This document shows, in pieces, positions 39,187-48,693 of a DNA stretch of 64,000 nucleotides. The notes beneath the pieces were generated by a model, which saw only the letters and a list, made by a program, of their open reading frames with translations, was not told the DNA's origin and made no database searches. Source of the DNA: Thiopseudomonas sp. Its GTDB lineage: Bacteria; Pseudomonadota; Gammaproteobacteria; Pseudomonadales; Pseudomonadaceae. The stretch's first letter is position 1; each line of letters opens with the position of its first letter. Made by a program: the position numbers and the translations under genes. The stretch covers positions 1 through 64,000 of the forward strand of contig JALOAC010000008.1 in NCBI GenBank assembly GCA_023228985.1. Direction: 5' to 3'.

Positions 39187-39924
39187 CTACAGCTTTTCCA
39201 TGAGAGCTCTTACCGCACTGACATGGCGACGGCTGACGCTTAGTGGTTGTTCGATGTTTTTTAGGTGAAGTTCGTAATGCCCGTCATCGGTGCGTAGCAG
39301 GCGCTCGATATAGTTAATGTTGACCAGAGTACTGCGATGGATGCGGGCGAAACAATGACCAAACTCATGTTCAAGGGACTTTAGCGACTCATCGATCAAC
39401 GTCTCACCGGTACAGTGATGGACGGTGACATACTTTTGATCCGCAATAAAATAATAAATATCCTGCAGGGCGATCAGCTCGATACCCTTGTGGGTTTTGG
39501 CGCTGATATGACTACGGATATTGTCGCCTTCAATATCGTCGGAAATAGCCGCTATCTGCCCCTGACTTAAGCGCGCTGCTTGGCGCAATGCTTGAGCTAA
39601 AGGCTCTAAGCGTATCGGTTTAACCAAATAACCGATGGCATTCACCTGAAAAGCCTCTAAAGCAAATTCATCATGGGCGGTACAGAAAATAATAGCGGGT
39701 GCATCGGCTTGTTTAGACAGTTTTGCTGCGACTTGCAAACCATCCAATATGGGCATGTGAATATCTAACAGCAGGATATCGGGCTTAAGTTGCTCGCATA
39801 GGTCGAGGGCCTGCTGACCATTGCTGGCTTGCTGCGCTAATAGCTGGCAGTTGGGCAAGTTTTCAATCAGGCGCGCTAAACGTTCGCGCGCTAGAGGTTC
39901 ATCATCAGCGATTAAGATTTCCAT
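39187..39924 (-). CDS. algR: LytTR response regulator AlgR
   Basis: Response regulator of 245 aa that in Pseudomonas controls alginate, type IV pili and virulence genes. The receiver domain has the acidic pair D7/D8, the phosphoacceptor Asp54 (LLLDIHMP) and the conserved Lys in GYLVKPIR near residue 105. The C-terminal LytTR DNA-binding domain (~140-245) shows IELIALQDIYYFIADQKYV and FARIHRSTLVN. The ATG at 39924 lies 20 bases inside the end of algZ and fits the family start; the frame is open further upstream only because it reads through algZ. The algR-hemC order is that of Pseudomonas. Confidence 0.95.
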   Translation of the reverse strand: MEILIADDEPLARERLARLIENLPNCQLLAQQASNGQQALDLCEQLKPDILLLDIHMPILDGLQVAAKLSKQADAPAIIFCTAHDEFALEAFQVNAIGYLVKPIRLEPLAQALRQAARLSQGQIAAISDDIEGDNIRSHISAKTHKGIELIALQDIYYFIADQKYVTVHHCTGETLIDESLKSLEHEFGHCFARIHRSTLVNINYIERLLRTDDGHYELHLKNIEQPLSVSRRHVSAVRALMEKL

Positions 39925-40996
39925 GGTCTTGATCTGCTTCTGTTGGGGTGAGTTTGCAAGGGTAGCTGATATGGGCAATAAATACAGCGTCCTTACTGCT
40001 AGTAATTAATTTGGCTGTGTGGCCAAAATGGCTCACTAAGCGCGCTTGAATATTATCCAGTGCCAGCTGCATGCCTTTGTGCTTACTGCCTTGCTCCGGG
40101 ATGGGGTTACTGACTTTTAGTTGGAGGATATTGTTTTGGTAGCTGGCCTGAACGCTAATAGTGCCGCCATTAGCACTGGGCTGAATGCCGTGCAAGACGG
40201 CGTTTTCCAGCAAGGGTTGTAGGGTTAAATGAGGAATAGGCAACTGAGGAGGTACGTCTTCTATCTGCCAATCCAATTGCATGCGCTCGCCAAAGCGGTG
40301 GTTTTCAATGGATAAATACTGTTGCGCTAGGTTGACTTCTTGCTGCCAAGTGGAGAGTCCGTTGTGGTTGGCTAGTGATGCGCGCAGTAGATCCGACAGG
40401 TCTAAAATTGCCAGTTCCGCTTTATCTACATCTATGGCAACCAAGCTGGCGATGCTATTGAGTGTGTTAAATAAAAAATGTGGCTGAATACGAGCCTGCA
40501 ATGCTTCCAAGCGCGCCTGCAGCTGTGCTTGTTGCTGGCGCTTGGACTCGCTTTGTAAATAAAAAAACCGCAACACAATCGCTGACATGATCAGGCTAAT
40601 GAGTAGGTTGCGCAGATAGAAAACGCCCAAGCTCTCGCCGCGCAAATAAATACCCAGATATTCGGCGTTGAAATACTGTGTGGCCCAGCTGCATAAAAAA
40701 GTCAGCAGCATGACGATTAGGCAGGTTATCAGACTGGCTGATACAGCTTTAAGGTGTGCCAGCCAAGGGCGTAGCACGCAAAGTAAGGCTGCAGTGAGCA
40801 AGACTACCCACTGCACAAATAATGAGGTGAGTGCCAAGCGTGACCAATCAAAACCTTGGTTGATGGGCTCAGCCAGTACGAGTACCAACACCAAAAGCTC
40901 GGCGAGTAAAACCAAGCCAAGTAAGGCTTCGGCCTGACAAAGTTCCGGCAGGAAAAAGTTAGCCTGAGTGGGTTTGGGGGAGGTTTTTTTATGCAT
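39905..40996 (-). CDS. algZ: LytS-type sensor histidine kinase AlgZ (FimS)
   Basis: Membrane sensor kinase partner of AlgR, 363 aa from the ATG at 40996. It has about four membrane helices (~20-130; LVLLAELLVLVLVLAEP and SLFVQWVVLLTAALLC), then the His_kinase motif QARIQPHFLFNTLNSIASLV near residue 180 with the phosphorylated His, and a HATPase region with LQPLLENAVLHGI near 265 and GMQLALDNIQARL near 320. The frame could start at a TTG at 41038, but the ATG fits the family better (FFLPELC near the start). The stop overlaps algR. In Pseudomonas algZ lies beside argH; here a catalase gene takes that place. Confidence 0.94.
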   Translation of the reverse strand: MHKKTSPKPTQANFFLPELCQAEALLGLVLLAELLVLVLVLAEPINQGFDWSRLALTSLFVQWVVLLTAALLCVLRPWLAHLKAVSASLITCLIVMLLTFLCSWATQYFNAEYLGIYLRGESLGVFYLRNLLISLIMSAIVLRFFYLQSESKRQQQAQLQARLEALQARIQPHFLFNTLNSIASLVAIDVDKAELAILDLSDLLRASLANHNGLSTWQQEVNLAQQYLSIENHRFGERMQLDWQIEDVPPQLPIPHLTLQPLLENAVLHGIQPSANGGTISVQASYQNNILQLKVSNPIPEQGSKHKGMQLALDNIQARLVSHFGHTAKLITSSKDAVFIAHISYPCKLTPTEADQDHGNLNR

Positions 40997-41137
40997 GGGT
41001 AAAAGTGTCACCTGTGCGGGTTCGAATGGCAAGAGCAAACCAAGTTGAACTGTGCATTAGTGCGCCAAACAAGAGTTTTACTGTAAATGGTTGGATAAGG
41101 CATTGTTGTGTTGAAAGCTATAAATTTCCATAAAGCG

Positions 41138-41174
41138 ATAGTTGCTAGCTATTGGGTTGGTAATTAATAATTAC
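41138..41174 (+). promoter_or_regulatory. OxyR-like operator upstream of the catalase
   Basis: The left half is a perfect ATAG-N7-CTAT (41138-41152) that also has the inner T and A of the OxyR consensus (TTGCTAG: t at +2, a at +6). After a 7-base spacer the right half (41160-41174, GTAA-N7-TTAC) keeps the inner T and A but only part of the flanks. The total span is 37 bases, which is the spacing of a tetrameric OxyR site. It ends right next to the predicted -35 region, as expected for an activator that contacts RNA polymerase. Confidence 0.6.
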
Positions 41175-41203
41175 TATCCTATTTTTTTGCAGAGACTTAT
41201 AGT
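41175..41203 (+). promoter_or_regulatory. Candidate catalase promoter
   Basis: TATAGT (41198-41203) is a good -10 element 42 bases before the ATG. Seventeen bases upstream is a poor -35 (TATCCT, 41175-41180), directly abutting the OxyR-like site. A weak -35 beside an activator site suggests activator-dependent transcription. Confidence 0.45.
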
Positions 41204-41245
41204 CAGCGTGCAGTACCTAATTCATATCGTGCGAGGTAATAAGAA

Positions 41246-42691
41246 ATGACCAGCAAACCCAAGCTAACATCCGTTTCCGGCTGCCCAATCGCTAATAATC
41301 AAGACAGCTTAACCGCAGGTGCGCGTGGCCCCATGCTCCTGCAAGATGTCTGGTTTTTAGAAAAACTAGCCCACTTTGATAGAGAAGTCATTCCAGAGCG
41401 GCGTATGCACGCCAAAGGCTCAGGTGCTTTCGGTAGCTTTACCGTTACTCACGATATTACCCAATACACTAAAGCCTCTCTATTTGCTGAAGTCGGCAAA
41501 CAAACCGAGATGTTTGTACGCTTTTCTACCGTTGCGGGTGAGCGCGGTGCCGCCGATGCTGAACGTGATATTCGTGGCTTTGCGATGCGTTTTTATACCG
41601 AGCAAGGTAATTGGGATTTAGTCGGTAACAATACGCCCGTTTTCTTCTTTCGTGATCCTTTGAAGTTTCCCGACCTTAACCATGCGGTTAAACGTGACCC
41701 ACGCACCAATATGCGTAGCCCCACTAACAACTGGGATTTTTGGACAGGCTTACCCGAAGCACTGCACCAAGTTACTATTTTAATGAGTGACCGTGGTATT
41801 CCTGCATCCTATCGCCATATGCACGGCTTTGGTTCCCACACTTTTAGCTTTATTAATGCAGATAACGAACGCTTTTGGGTGAAGTTCCATTTCAAAACCC
41901 AACAGGGCATTAAAAACCTGACCGATCAAGAAGCTGCTGAGTTAGTTGGCCAAGACCGCGAAAGCTCGCAGCGTGATTTATATGAAGCGATTGAGCGCAA
42001 GGAATTTCCACGCTGGACTATGTATGTACAAATTATGCCTGAAGCCGATGCAGGTAAAGTGCCTTACCACCCCTTTGATTTAACCAAGGTTTGGCCTAAG
42101 GGCGATTATCCACTTATAGAAGTAGGGTATTTTGAGCTAAATAAAAACCCTGAAAACTACTTTGCTGATGTAGAGCAAGCGGCATTTAACCCGGCGCATA
42201 TCGTACCGGGCATTGGCTTTTCACCTGATCGCATGTTGCAAGGTCGTTTGTTCTCTTATGGTGATGCACAGCGCTACCGCTTAGGTGTGAACCACTACCA
42301 GATACCAGTGAATACACCGCGCTGCCCAATGCATAGCTTTCACCGCGATGGCGCAATGCGTGTGGATGGTAACCAAGGCAGTCGCTTGCATTACGAGCCT
42401 AACAGTCAACAAGAATGGCAAGAACAACCTGATTTTTCAGAGCCGCCGCTTGCACTTGAAGGTATGGCAGATCGTTTTGATTACTGGGAAACTGAACCAG
42501 ATTATTTCACCCAGCCGGGTAACTTATTTCGCTTGTTAAGCCCAGCAGAACAACAAGTATTGTTTGAAAATACTGCCCGCAATATGACGGGTGTACCAGA
42601 AGAAATTAAGCGCCGTCATATTGAGCACTGTAGCAAGGCGGACCCTGCCTATGGTGAGGGAGTTGCTAAGGCTATGGGTTTAACTCAGTAG
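41246..42691 (+). CDS. katA: Monofunctional heme catalase (small-subunit type)
   Basis: Degrades H2O2 to water and oxygen. Length is 481 aa, matching clade 3 small-subunit catalases. The distal His55 is in [12 protein letters not shown], the distal Asn128 in [11 protein letters not shown], and the heme-ligand Tyr in [14 protein letters not shown] near residue 338. The N-terminus has no secretion signal, so it is cytoplasmic. It probably needs heme made by the hem genes nearby. Upstream is an OxyR-like site and promoter, and a strong terminator follows. The symbol is by family; paralogue naming (katA versus katB) is uncertain. Confidence 0.9.
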   Translation: MTSKPKLTSVSGCPIANNQDSLTAGARGPMLLQDVWFLEKLAHFDREVIPERRMHAKGSGAFGSFTVTHDITQYTKASLFAEVGKQTEMFVRFSTVAGERGAADAERDIRGFAMRFYTEQGNWDLVGNNTPVFFFRDPLKFPDLNHAVKRDPRTNMRSPTNNWDFWTGLPEALHQVTILMSDRGIPASYRHMHGFGSHTFSFINADNERFWVKFHFKTQQGIKNLTDQEAAELVGQDRESSQRDLYEAIERKEFPRWTMYVQIMPEADAGKVPYHPFDLTKVWPKGDYPLIEVGYFELNKNPENYFADVEQAAFNPAHIVPGIGFSPDRMLQGRLFSYGDAQRYRLGVNHYQIPVNTPRCPMHSFHRDGAMRVDGNQGSRLHYEPNSQQEWQEQPDFSEPPLALEGMADRFDYWETEPDYFTQPGNLFRLLSPAEQQVLFENTARNMTGVPEEIKRRHIEHCSKADPAYGEGVAKAMGLTQ

Positions 42692-42710
42692 CAATAACCT
42701 AGCGACAACT

Positions 42711-42741
42711 AAAAAGCCCGATGCACTGCGTCGGGCTTTTT
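42711..42741. terminator. Bidirectional terminator between catalase and uvrA
   Basis: AAAAAGCCCGA (42711-42721) and TCGGGCTTTTT (42731-42741) form an 11-bp stem around a 9-base loop. The T-run on one strand and the complementary A-run give U-tracts in both directions. It serves the convergent catalase (stop at 42691) and uvrA (stop at 42770). Confidence 0.9.
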
Positions 42742-42769
42742 AGTTGGGCTAAGAGCGAGCTAGTAGTAT

Positions 42770-45595
42770 TTAGCGCTGCAGAGTTTGTTTAAGGAAACGT
42801 CCTGTATGGGATACGCTTTGTTCGGTTATCTGCTCTGGTGTACCGGTAGCGATGATTTGTCCACCACGGAAACCGCCCTCAGGACCGAGATCAACAATCC
42901 AGTCGGCGGTTTTAATCACATCCAGATTATGTTCGATCACCACCACGGTATTGCCACGGTCGCGTAGACGATGCAGTACATCCAGCAGCTGTTGGATATC
43001 GGCAAAATGCAGGCCAGTGGTGGGTTCATCAAGAATATACAGCGTTTGCCCGGTATCGCGCTTGGATAGCTCGCGTGACAGCTTCACCCGTTGCGCTTCA
43101 CCGCCTGACAGCGTGGTAGCGCTTTGGCCGAGACGAATATAGGACAGTCCTACATCAATTAGGGTTTGCATGCGCCGTGCTAAGGCGGGAATGGCATCGA
43201 AAAACTCTCGTGCGTCTTCCACGGTTAGTTGCAGTACTTCATCAATGGATTTGCCTTTGTAGCGAATATCCAAGGTTTCGCGGTTATAGCGTTTGCCTTT
43301 GCAGATATCGCAGGGCACATAGATGTCGGGCAAAAAGTGCATTTCTACTTTAATCACGCCATCGCCCTGACAGGCTTCGCAGCGCCCGCCCTTGACGTTA
43401 AACGAAAACCGCCCCGGGGTGTAACCGCGTGCGCGAGCTTCGGGTACGCCAGCAAAAAGCTCGCGAATTGGGGTGAAGATGCCGGTGTAGGTGGCTGGGT
43501 TAGAGCGCGGGGTGCGGCCAATGGGGCTTTGATCAATGTCGACCACTTTATCGAGCAGTTCTAAGCCTTCAATGCGCTCGTAGGCTGCTACTTCCAGTGT
43601 GGTTGCGCCATTTAACGCCGTAGCAGCAAGCGGGTAGAGCGTGCCGTTAATCAGCGTGGATTTGCCTGAGCCGGACACCCCGGTAATGCAGGTAAGCAAA
43701 CCAATGGGGATTTCTAAATTAACGTTTTGCAGGTTATGCCCTTTGGCGCCAATGAGTCGTAGCATCTTGCTGGGGTCGACGGGGGTGCGTTGCTCGGGGT
43801 AGGTGATTTTTTTCTTGCCAGACAGGTACTGGCCGGTTAAAGAGTCGGGGTTGTCCATCAGTTGTTGCGGTGTGCCTTGGGCGACGATTTCACCGCCATG
43901 CACGCCAGCGCCCGGGCCGATATCGACGGTATAGTCGGCCAAGCGGATGGCGTCTTCGTCGTGCTCAACCACAATCACGGTATTACCAATATCGCGTAGG
44001 TGGGTCAGGGTGGCGAGCAAGCGTTCGTTGTCGCGTTGGTGCAGGCCGATGGACGGCTCATCCAAAATGTACAGCACGCCGACCAGACCTGCGCCGATTT
44101 GGCTGGCCAGCCGAATGCGCTGTGCTTCACCGCCAGATAGGGTATCGGCGCTGCGATCAAGGGTTAGATAATCCAGCCCAACGTTCACGAGAAACTGCAG
44201 TCGAGCACAGATTTCTTTAAGAATTTTATCGGCAATCTCGCCACGGCGACCGGGCAAGGTTAACTGATGATAATAGGCATGGGCATCACCCACCGGCATG
44301 CGGGTGATTTCGGGAAGTGTTTTATCGCCCACCCAAACATGACGCGCCGAGCTGCACAGGCGTGAACCTTGGCAATCTGGACAGGCTTGGGTGCTGAGGT
44401 ATTTGCCCAGCTCTTCACGCACGCTGTTAGATTCTGTGTCGCGGTAGCGGCGCTCAAGGTTAGGCACTACACCTTCAAAGGGGTGTTTGCGCTGCACAAT
44501 ATCGCCGCGATCATTGAGGTACTTGAAGGCGATTTCTTCAATACCGCTGCCGTTTAATAAGAGTTGCTGATGCTCAGCATCCAGTTGCCCGAAGGGTGTT
44601 TCCAGATCAAAACCATAGTGATCAGACAGAGACATGAGCATCTGAAAATAATAGGCGTTACGTCTATCCCAACCGCGCATCGCGCCTTCGGCGAGGGTTA
44701 GCTCTGGATTGACCAAACGGCGGCTATCAAAAAACTGCTTCAGTCCTAAACCATCACAGGTTGGACAGGCACCTGCTGGGTTGTTAAAAGAAAACAGCTT
44801 GGGTTCTAGTTCACTGACCGAATGACCGCAATGAGGACAGGCAAAGCGTGCGGAAAAGACGCTAGTAATATCCACGCCTTCATCCATGCTGGTAATAGTG
44901 GCAATGCCGTCGGCTAGCTGTAATGCGGTTTCAAAGGATTCCGCCAAACGCTGGGCTAAATCGTCACGAATTTTAAAACGATCAACTACCACATCAATGC
45001 TGTGCCGTTTTTGTTTGTCCAGCTTGGGCAAATCATCCATTTCATATACTTTGCCGTTGATACGTACCCGGATAAAGCCCTTAGCGCGCAACTCATCAAG
45101 CACCGTTAAATGCTCACCTTTACGCTCACGAATCACCGGTGCCAGCAGCATGTAACGATGCTCGGCCGGCAGCGCCATGGCTAAGTCAACCATCTGGCTG
45201 ACTGTTTGCGCTTCTAGCGGTGCGGCGTGTGTTGGGCAATGTGGAATTCCTGCGCGGGCATAGAGCAGGCGCAGATAGTCGTAAATTTCGGTAATGGTGC
45301 CCACGGTTGAACGTGGGTTGTGTGAAGTGGATTTTTGTTCAATGGAAATCGCCGGCGATAGCCCTTCGATGGTGTCCACATCGGGTTTTTCCATCATCGA
45401 TAAAAACTGCCGCGCGTAGGCGGAGAGCGACTCAACATAGCGGCGCTGTCCTTCCGCGTAGAGCGTATCAAACGCCAACGATGACTTGCCCGAGCCGGAT
45501 AAGCCGGTAATCACGATCAGCTTGTTGCGCGGTAAAGTGATGTCGATGTTTTTTAAATTGTGGGTACGTGCGCCCCGAACAATGATGTTATCCAC
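42770..45595 (-). CDS. uvrA: UvrABC excinuclease subunit A
   Basis: Damage-recognition ATPase of nucleotide excision repair. It has 941 aa from the GTG at 45595. Seen in order: Walker [21 protein letters not shown] near residue 30, zinc finger C-PHC...C-PTC near 255, first signature [14 protein letters not shown] near 490, second Walker [11 protein letters not shown] near 640, zinc finger C-EAC...C-DIC near 740, and second [15 protein letters not shown] near 830. The open frame runs 40 codons further upstream but homologues begin [MV][15 protein letters not shown], and an AGAGG lies before the GTG. I found no LexA-like CTGT-N8-ACAG in the upstream gap. Confidence 0.96.
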   Translation of the reverse strand: MDNIIVRGARTHNLKNIDITLPRNKLIVITGLSGSGKSSLAFDTLYAEGQRRYVESLSAYARQFLSMMEKPDVDTIEGLSPAISIEQKSTSHNPRSTVGTITEIYDYLRLLYARAGIPHCPTHAAPLEAQTVSQMVDLAMALPAEHRYMLLAPVIRERKGEHLTVLDELRAKGFIRVRINGKVYEMDDLPKLDKQKRHSIDVVVDRFKIRDDLAQRLAESFETALQLADGIATITSMDEGVDITSVFSARFACPHCGHSVSELEPKLFSFNNPAGACPTCDGLGLKQFFDSRRLVNPELTLAEGAMRGWDRRNAYYFQMLMSLSDHYGFDLETPFGQLDAEHQQLLLNGSGIEEIAFKYLNDRGDIVQRKHPFEGVVPNLERRYRDTESNSVREELGKYLSTQACPDCQGSRLCSSARHVWVGDKTLPEITRMPVGDAHAYYHQLTLPGRRGEIADKILKEICARLQFLVNVGLDYLTLDRSADTLSGGEAQRIRLASQIGAGLVGVLYILDEPSIGLHQRDNERLLATLTHLRDIGNTVIVVEHDEDAIRLADYTVDIGPGAGVHGGEIVAQGTPQQLMDNPDSLTGQYLSGKKKITYPEQRTPVDPSKMLRLIGAKGHNLQNVNLEIPIGLLTCITGVSGSGKSTLINGTLYPLAATALNGATTLEVAAYERIEGLELLDKVVDIDQSPIGRTPRSNPATYTGIFTPIRELFAGVPEARARGYTPGRFSFNVKGGRCEACQGDGVIKVEMHFLPDIYVPCDICKGKRYNRETLDIRYKGKSIDEVLQLTVEDAREFFDAIPALARRMQTLIDVGLSYIRLGQSATTLSGGEAQRVKLSRELSKRDTGQTLYILDEPTTGLHFADIQQLLDVLHRLRDRGNTVVVIEHNLDVIKTADWIVDLGPEGGFRGGQIIATGTPEQITEQSVSHTGRFLKQTLQR

Positions 45596-45758
45596 TGCAT
45601 GCCTCTGGTGGCAAAGAAACAGACCATTATACGGGAAAGAGCAAGCACGTGCTGAGTTAAGGCAGCGCTGAAAGCATGCACAGGCATTTTTAAACAGGTT
45701 TCTTAGCATTCCCACGATAGCCTGTTAAACTTAGCCGCTTGAAAATCGAGGGGGCTAA

Positions 45759-47150
45759 ATGGCTAAGCAGGTAAGTGATGCAATGAATACGAACGAACGC
45801 CGCGCAATGAGCGGGTTATCGTTGGTATTCGCTTTCCGTATGTTAGGCATGTTTATGGTGTTGCCCGTTTTGGCCACCTATGGTCAGGAATTAGAAGGTG
45901 CCACGCCCTTGCTGATTGGCTTGGCGATTGGTGCTTACGGTTTAACTCAAGCCGTACTGCAAATACCCTTTGGTATGCTCTCGGACCGTATTGGGCGGAT
46001 GCCGGTTATCTATGCAGGACTGTTGATTTTTGCCGCAGGTAGCGCGGTTGCTGCTATGGCCAGTTCCATTGAGATGATTATTGTTGGGCGGGTTTTACAG
46101 GGCGCTGGCGCGATTTCTGCCGCCGTGATGGCACTGTTATCAGATTTAACCCGTGAGCAAAACCGCACCAAAGTGATGGCAGCAATAGGCATGAGTATTG
46201 GCCTGTCTTTCGTTGTCGCCATGGTGTTAGGGCCGCTGGTAACCCGCTACTTTGGTTTGTCGGGGCTGTTTTGGTTCACGGCATTAATGGCATTAACTGG
46301 CATGCTGATTATGGCGGTTTGGGTACCTAAGCCAGACCACCAGGTTAAGCATTTGGATTCCGGAGTTAACCCGGAAACCTTTTCGAAAATTTTACGTAAC
46401 GGTCAATTATTGCGTCTTGATGTGGGGATTTTTGTACTGCATGCGTTGTTGATGGCGAGCTTTATGGCGTTACCCTTGGCGTTAATTGAACAGGGCGGTT
46501 TGGCTAGGGACGAGCATTGGTGGGTATACCTGATTGCGATGGGCGTAGGCTTTTTTGCCATGCTGCCCTTTATTATTTATAGCGAGAAAAAACGCCAAAT
46601 AAAGAAAGTATTTATTGGCGCTATTGCCGTGGTTTTGTTTAGCCAGTTATTTTTCCTGTGGTTGGGTACCAGTCTTGCGCTGCTGGTGGTGGGTGCGGTG
46701 GTTTTCTTTGCAGCCTTTAATCTGCTGGAGGCTACGCTGCCTTCGTTGATCAGCAAAATTTCGCCAGCCGGCTCTAAAGGTACGGCTATGGGGGTTTATT
46801 CCACTAGTCAGTTCTTGGGTGCGGCAGTGGGCGGAATTTTTGGAGGCTGGTTATTTCAGCTGGCGGGCACCAATGCGGTTTTTGCTGGATGTGCGGTTTT
46901 GGCTGCACTTTGGCTAGCATTTGCTGTTAATATGCAAGAGCCACCTTATGTCACAAGTACGCGTTTAGAGGTAAAGCAAGCGCCGGCTTTGACTGATGAT
47001 TGGTTAAAGCAACTGCGCGCGCAGTCTGGCGTAATGGATGCGCTGTATGTGGCAGAGGAAGCTGCAGTCTATGTAAAATTTGACAATAAACGTATAGAAC
47101 GAGCCCAGCTGGAACAGCTTTTAGCTTCTATTATTGGGCGCGATAGATAA
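45759..47150 (+). CDS. MFS transporter with C-terminal cytoplasmic extension
   Basis: Major facilitator superfamily transporter of 463 aa with twelve hydrophobic segments between residues ~18 and 395. The MFS signature is [14 protein letters not shown] near residue 75 (D-R-x-G-R motif A). After the last helix, residues ~395-463 form a soluble tail with a beta-alpha-beta pattern (MDALYV...AAVYVKFD...[12 protein letters not shown]) resembling a small ferredoxin-like domain. An RBS (GAGGGGG) precedes the ATG. It is followed 14 bases later by ssb; this uvrA-MFS-ssb order is conserved in Pseudomonas. The substrate is unknown. Confidence 0.88.
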   Translation: MAKQVSDAMNTNERRAMSGLSLVFAFRMLGMFMVLPVLATYGQELEGATPLLIGLAIGAYGLTQAVLQIPFGMLSDRIGRMPVIYAGLLIFAAGSAVAAMASSIEMIIVGRVLQGAGAISAAVMALLSDLTREQNRTKVMAAIGMSIGLSFVVAMVLGPLVTRYFGLSGLFWFTALMALTGMLIMAVWVPKPDHQVKHLDSGVNPETFSKILRNGQLLRLDVGIFVLHALLMASFMALPLALIEQGGLARDEHWWVYLIAMGVGFFAMLPFIIYSEKKRQIKKVFIGAIAVVLFSQLFFLWLGTSLALLVVGAVVFFAAFNLLEATLPSLISKISPAGSKGTAMGVYSTSQFLGAAVGGIFGGWLFQLAGTNAVFAGCAVLAALWLAFAVNMQEPPYVTSTRLEVKQAPALTDDWLKQLRAQSGVMDALYVAEEAAVYVKFDNKRIERAQLEQLLASIIGRDR

Positions 47151-47164
47151 TTAGGAGAAGTAAG

Positions 47165-47695
47165 ATGGCACGTGGAGTCAATAAAGTAATTTTAATCGGC
47201 AATCTAGGCGCTGATCCGGATACACGCTACTTGCCTAATGGTAATGCGGTATCTAATATCACCCTGGCTACTTCCGACAGCTGGAAAGACCGCGAAACCG
47301 GTCAGCAGCAAGAGCGCACTGAGTGGCACCGCGTAGTGTTTTTTGGCAAGCTGGCAGAAATTGTGGGTCAATATCTGCGTAAAGGCTCAAAAGTCTATGT
47401 GGAAGGCCGTTTGCAAACCCGCGAGTGGGAAAAAGACGGTGTGAAGCGTTACACCACAGAGGTAGTGGTGGATATGAATGGCCAGATGCAAATGCTAGAC
47501 GGTCGAGGTGGTGGTGATGATATGGGTGCAAGCCAAGCCCCGCGTCAACAGCAACAAGCCCCACAGCAACAGCAGTCGTATCAACAACAGCAATCGCAGC
47601 AAGCTCAGCAGCCGCGTCAAGCACCGGTGGCGACACCGCCACAGCAACCAGCTGATAACTTCGGTGAGTCGTTTGATAACGATATTCCGTTTTGA
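47165..47695 (+). CDS. ssb: Single-stranded DNA-binding protein
   Basis: Tetrameric ssDNA-binding protein central to replication and repair. It has 176 aa. The N-terminal OB-fold (~1-110) starts [22 protein letters not shown] linker of ~45 residues is very glutamine-rich, with mixed CAA and CAG codons, and the acidic protein-binding tip at the C-terminus is FDNDIPF. AGGAG precedes the ATG. It is probably co-transcribed with the MFS gene. Confidence 0.97.
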   Translation: MARGVNKVILIGNLGADPDTRYLPNGNAVSNITLATSDSWKDRETGQQQERTEWHRVVFFGKLAEIVGQYLRKGSKVYVEGRLQTREWEKDGVKRYTTEVVVDMNGQMQMLDGRGGGDDMGASQAPRQQQQAPQQQQSYQQQQSQQAQQPRQAPVATPPQQPADNFGESFDNDIPF

Positions 47696-47721
47696 ATGAC
47701 ATAAGCTGATTTGCGTTAAGT

Positions 47722-47758
47722 GCACAGAGCGCAGCGAATTTATCTATGCGCTCTGTGC
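47722..47758 (+). terminator. Hairpin terminator after ssb
   Basis: GCACAGAGCGCA (47722-47733) pairs perfectly with TGCGCTCTGTGC (47747-47758), giving a 12-bp stem and a 13-base loop. It lies 26 bases after the ssb stop. The bases after it are A-rich rather than U-rich on the plus strand, so termination strength is uncertain. Confidence 0.5.
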
Positions 47759-47796
47759 CATAAAAACTTTAAAAAACAGCATAACAAGAGGCTGGC

Positions 47797-48693
47797 ATGC
47801 GTTTAAGACTGGTTTTATTGGGTGCAGGCAATGCATTAGGGCAGGCGCTAATACGCCATGGCGCTGAGTGCGATATTTCTTTTCTTGCGCCACGACCAGA
47901 GCAGGGCGTGTGGACACCTGCCAGTCTCACAGAGTTAATCGATGATGTACGTCCAGATGTGGTTATTAACCTGGCGTATTATTTTGATTGGTTTCAATTA
48001 GGTCGTGTTGTTTCAGATAAGTTTGCGCCGCAAGAGCAAGCTGTCCAGCGCTTGGCGCAACTGTGTAAGCATTATCAGTGTGTTTTGCTACAGCCCTCCA
48101 GCTACAGAGTTTTTGATGGCTATCGTGCCACGGCTTATAACGAGCAGCATGAATGTAACCCTTTGAGCCCACGGGGACAGGCGCTTTTGCGTATGGAACA
48201 AAGCGTACGAGCGATTTGTTCCAAGCATATAATTTTGCGTTTTGGCTGGCTGTTGGACGACAGCCTTGAGGGTATGCTTGGGCGGGTTTTACAACGTGCA
48301 CAAGCGGGTGGCGCTATGGAAATGGCCGATGATAGACGTGGCAATCCTACCCCTGTTGAAGATGCAGCACGGGTTATGATTGCGATTCTGAAGCAGCTGG
48401 ACTGCACTGCGCCGCTGTGGGGTACTTATCAGTATGGCGGGCAAGAAGCAGCGACGACCTTAGCCGTGGCAGAAGCTATTTTGTACGAAGCGAATGCCTG
48501 GGACTCAAGCATTAATCAAGAAGTGATCCCGCGGCCACATGCACACTTTGAAGACGCTGCCATAGAGCCCCAGCATGGCGTGCTTGATTGCAAGAAAATC
48601 ACCCACACCTTCGGGATCAAGCCAAGAGCTTGGCGCACAGGCATGGCCGAGTTGCTGGACAGTTACTATCGCAAGCTTAACGGTGCTAAGTGA
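47797..48693 (+). CDS. RmlD-like NAD(P)-binding sugar-nucleotide-type protein
   Basis: A 298-aa Rossmann-fold protein related to dTDP-4-dehydrorhamnose reductase. The nucleotide-binding glycines are in LLGAGNALGQAL near residue 7, DVVINLAYYFDW near 54, SSYRVFDG near 100 and a family-like WLLDD/LRFGW region near 150. The YxxxK pair typical of active short-chain reductases is not evident, so enzymatic activity is uncertain. The next gene starts within its stop codon (GTGA overlap), which implies coupled expression. Its substrate is unknown. Confidence 0.75.
   Translation: MRLRLVLLGAGNALGQALIRHGAECDISFLAPRPEQGVWTPASLTELIDDVRPDVVINLAYYFDWFQLGRVVSDKFAPQEQAVQRLAQLCKHYQCVLLQPSSYRVFDGYRATAYNEQHECNPLSPRGQALLRMEQSVRAICSKHIILRFGWLLDDSLEGMLGRVLQRAQAGGAMEMADDRRGNPTPVEDAARVMIAILKQLDCTAPLWGTYQYGGQEAATTLAVAEAILYEANAWDSSINQEVIPRPHAHFEDAAIEPQHGVLDCKKITHTFGIKPRAWRTGMAELLDSYYRKLNGAK

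Noticed and set aside
41018..41030. GGGTTCGAATGGC, resembling a tRNA T-arm
   Set aside because: No acceptor stem, anticodon arm or matching 5' half is found around it; it lies just upstream of the algZ start and is not part of a tRNA cloverleaf.
45596..45715. Longer N-terminus for UvrA starting at 45715
   Set aside because: The 40 extra codons (Cys- and Phe-rich) do not resemble UvrA; the GTG at 45595 has an AGAGG ribosome site and gives the conserved start.
45596..45758. LexA box for uvrA or the MFS-ssb operon
   Set aside because: No CTGT-N8-ACAG or close variant is found on either strand, despite uvrA and ssb being SOS genes in E. coli.
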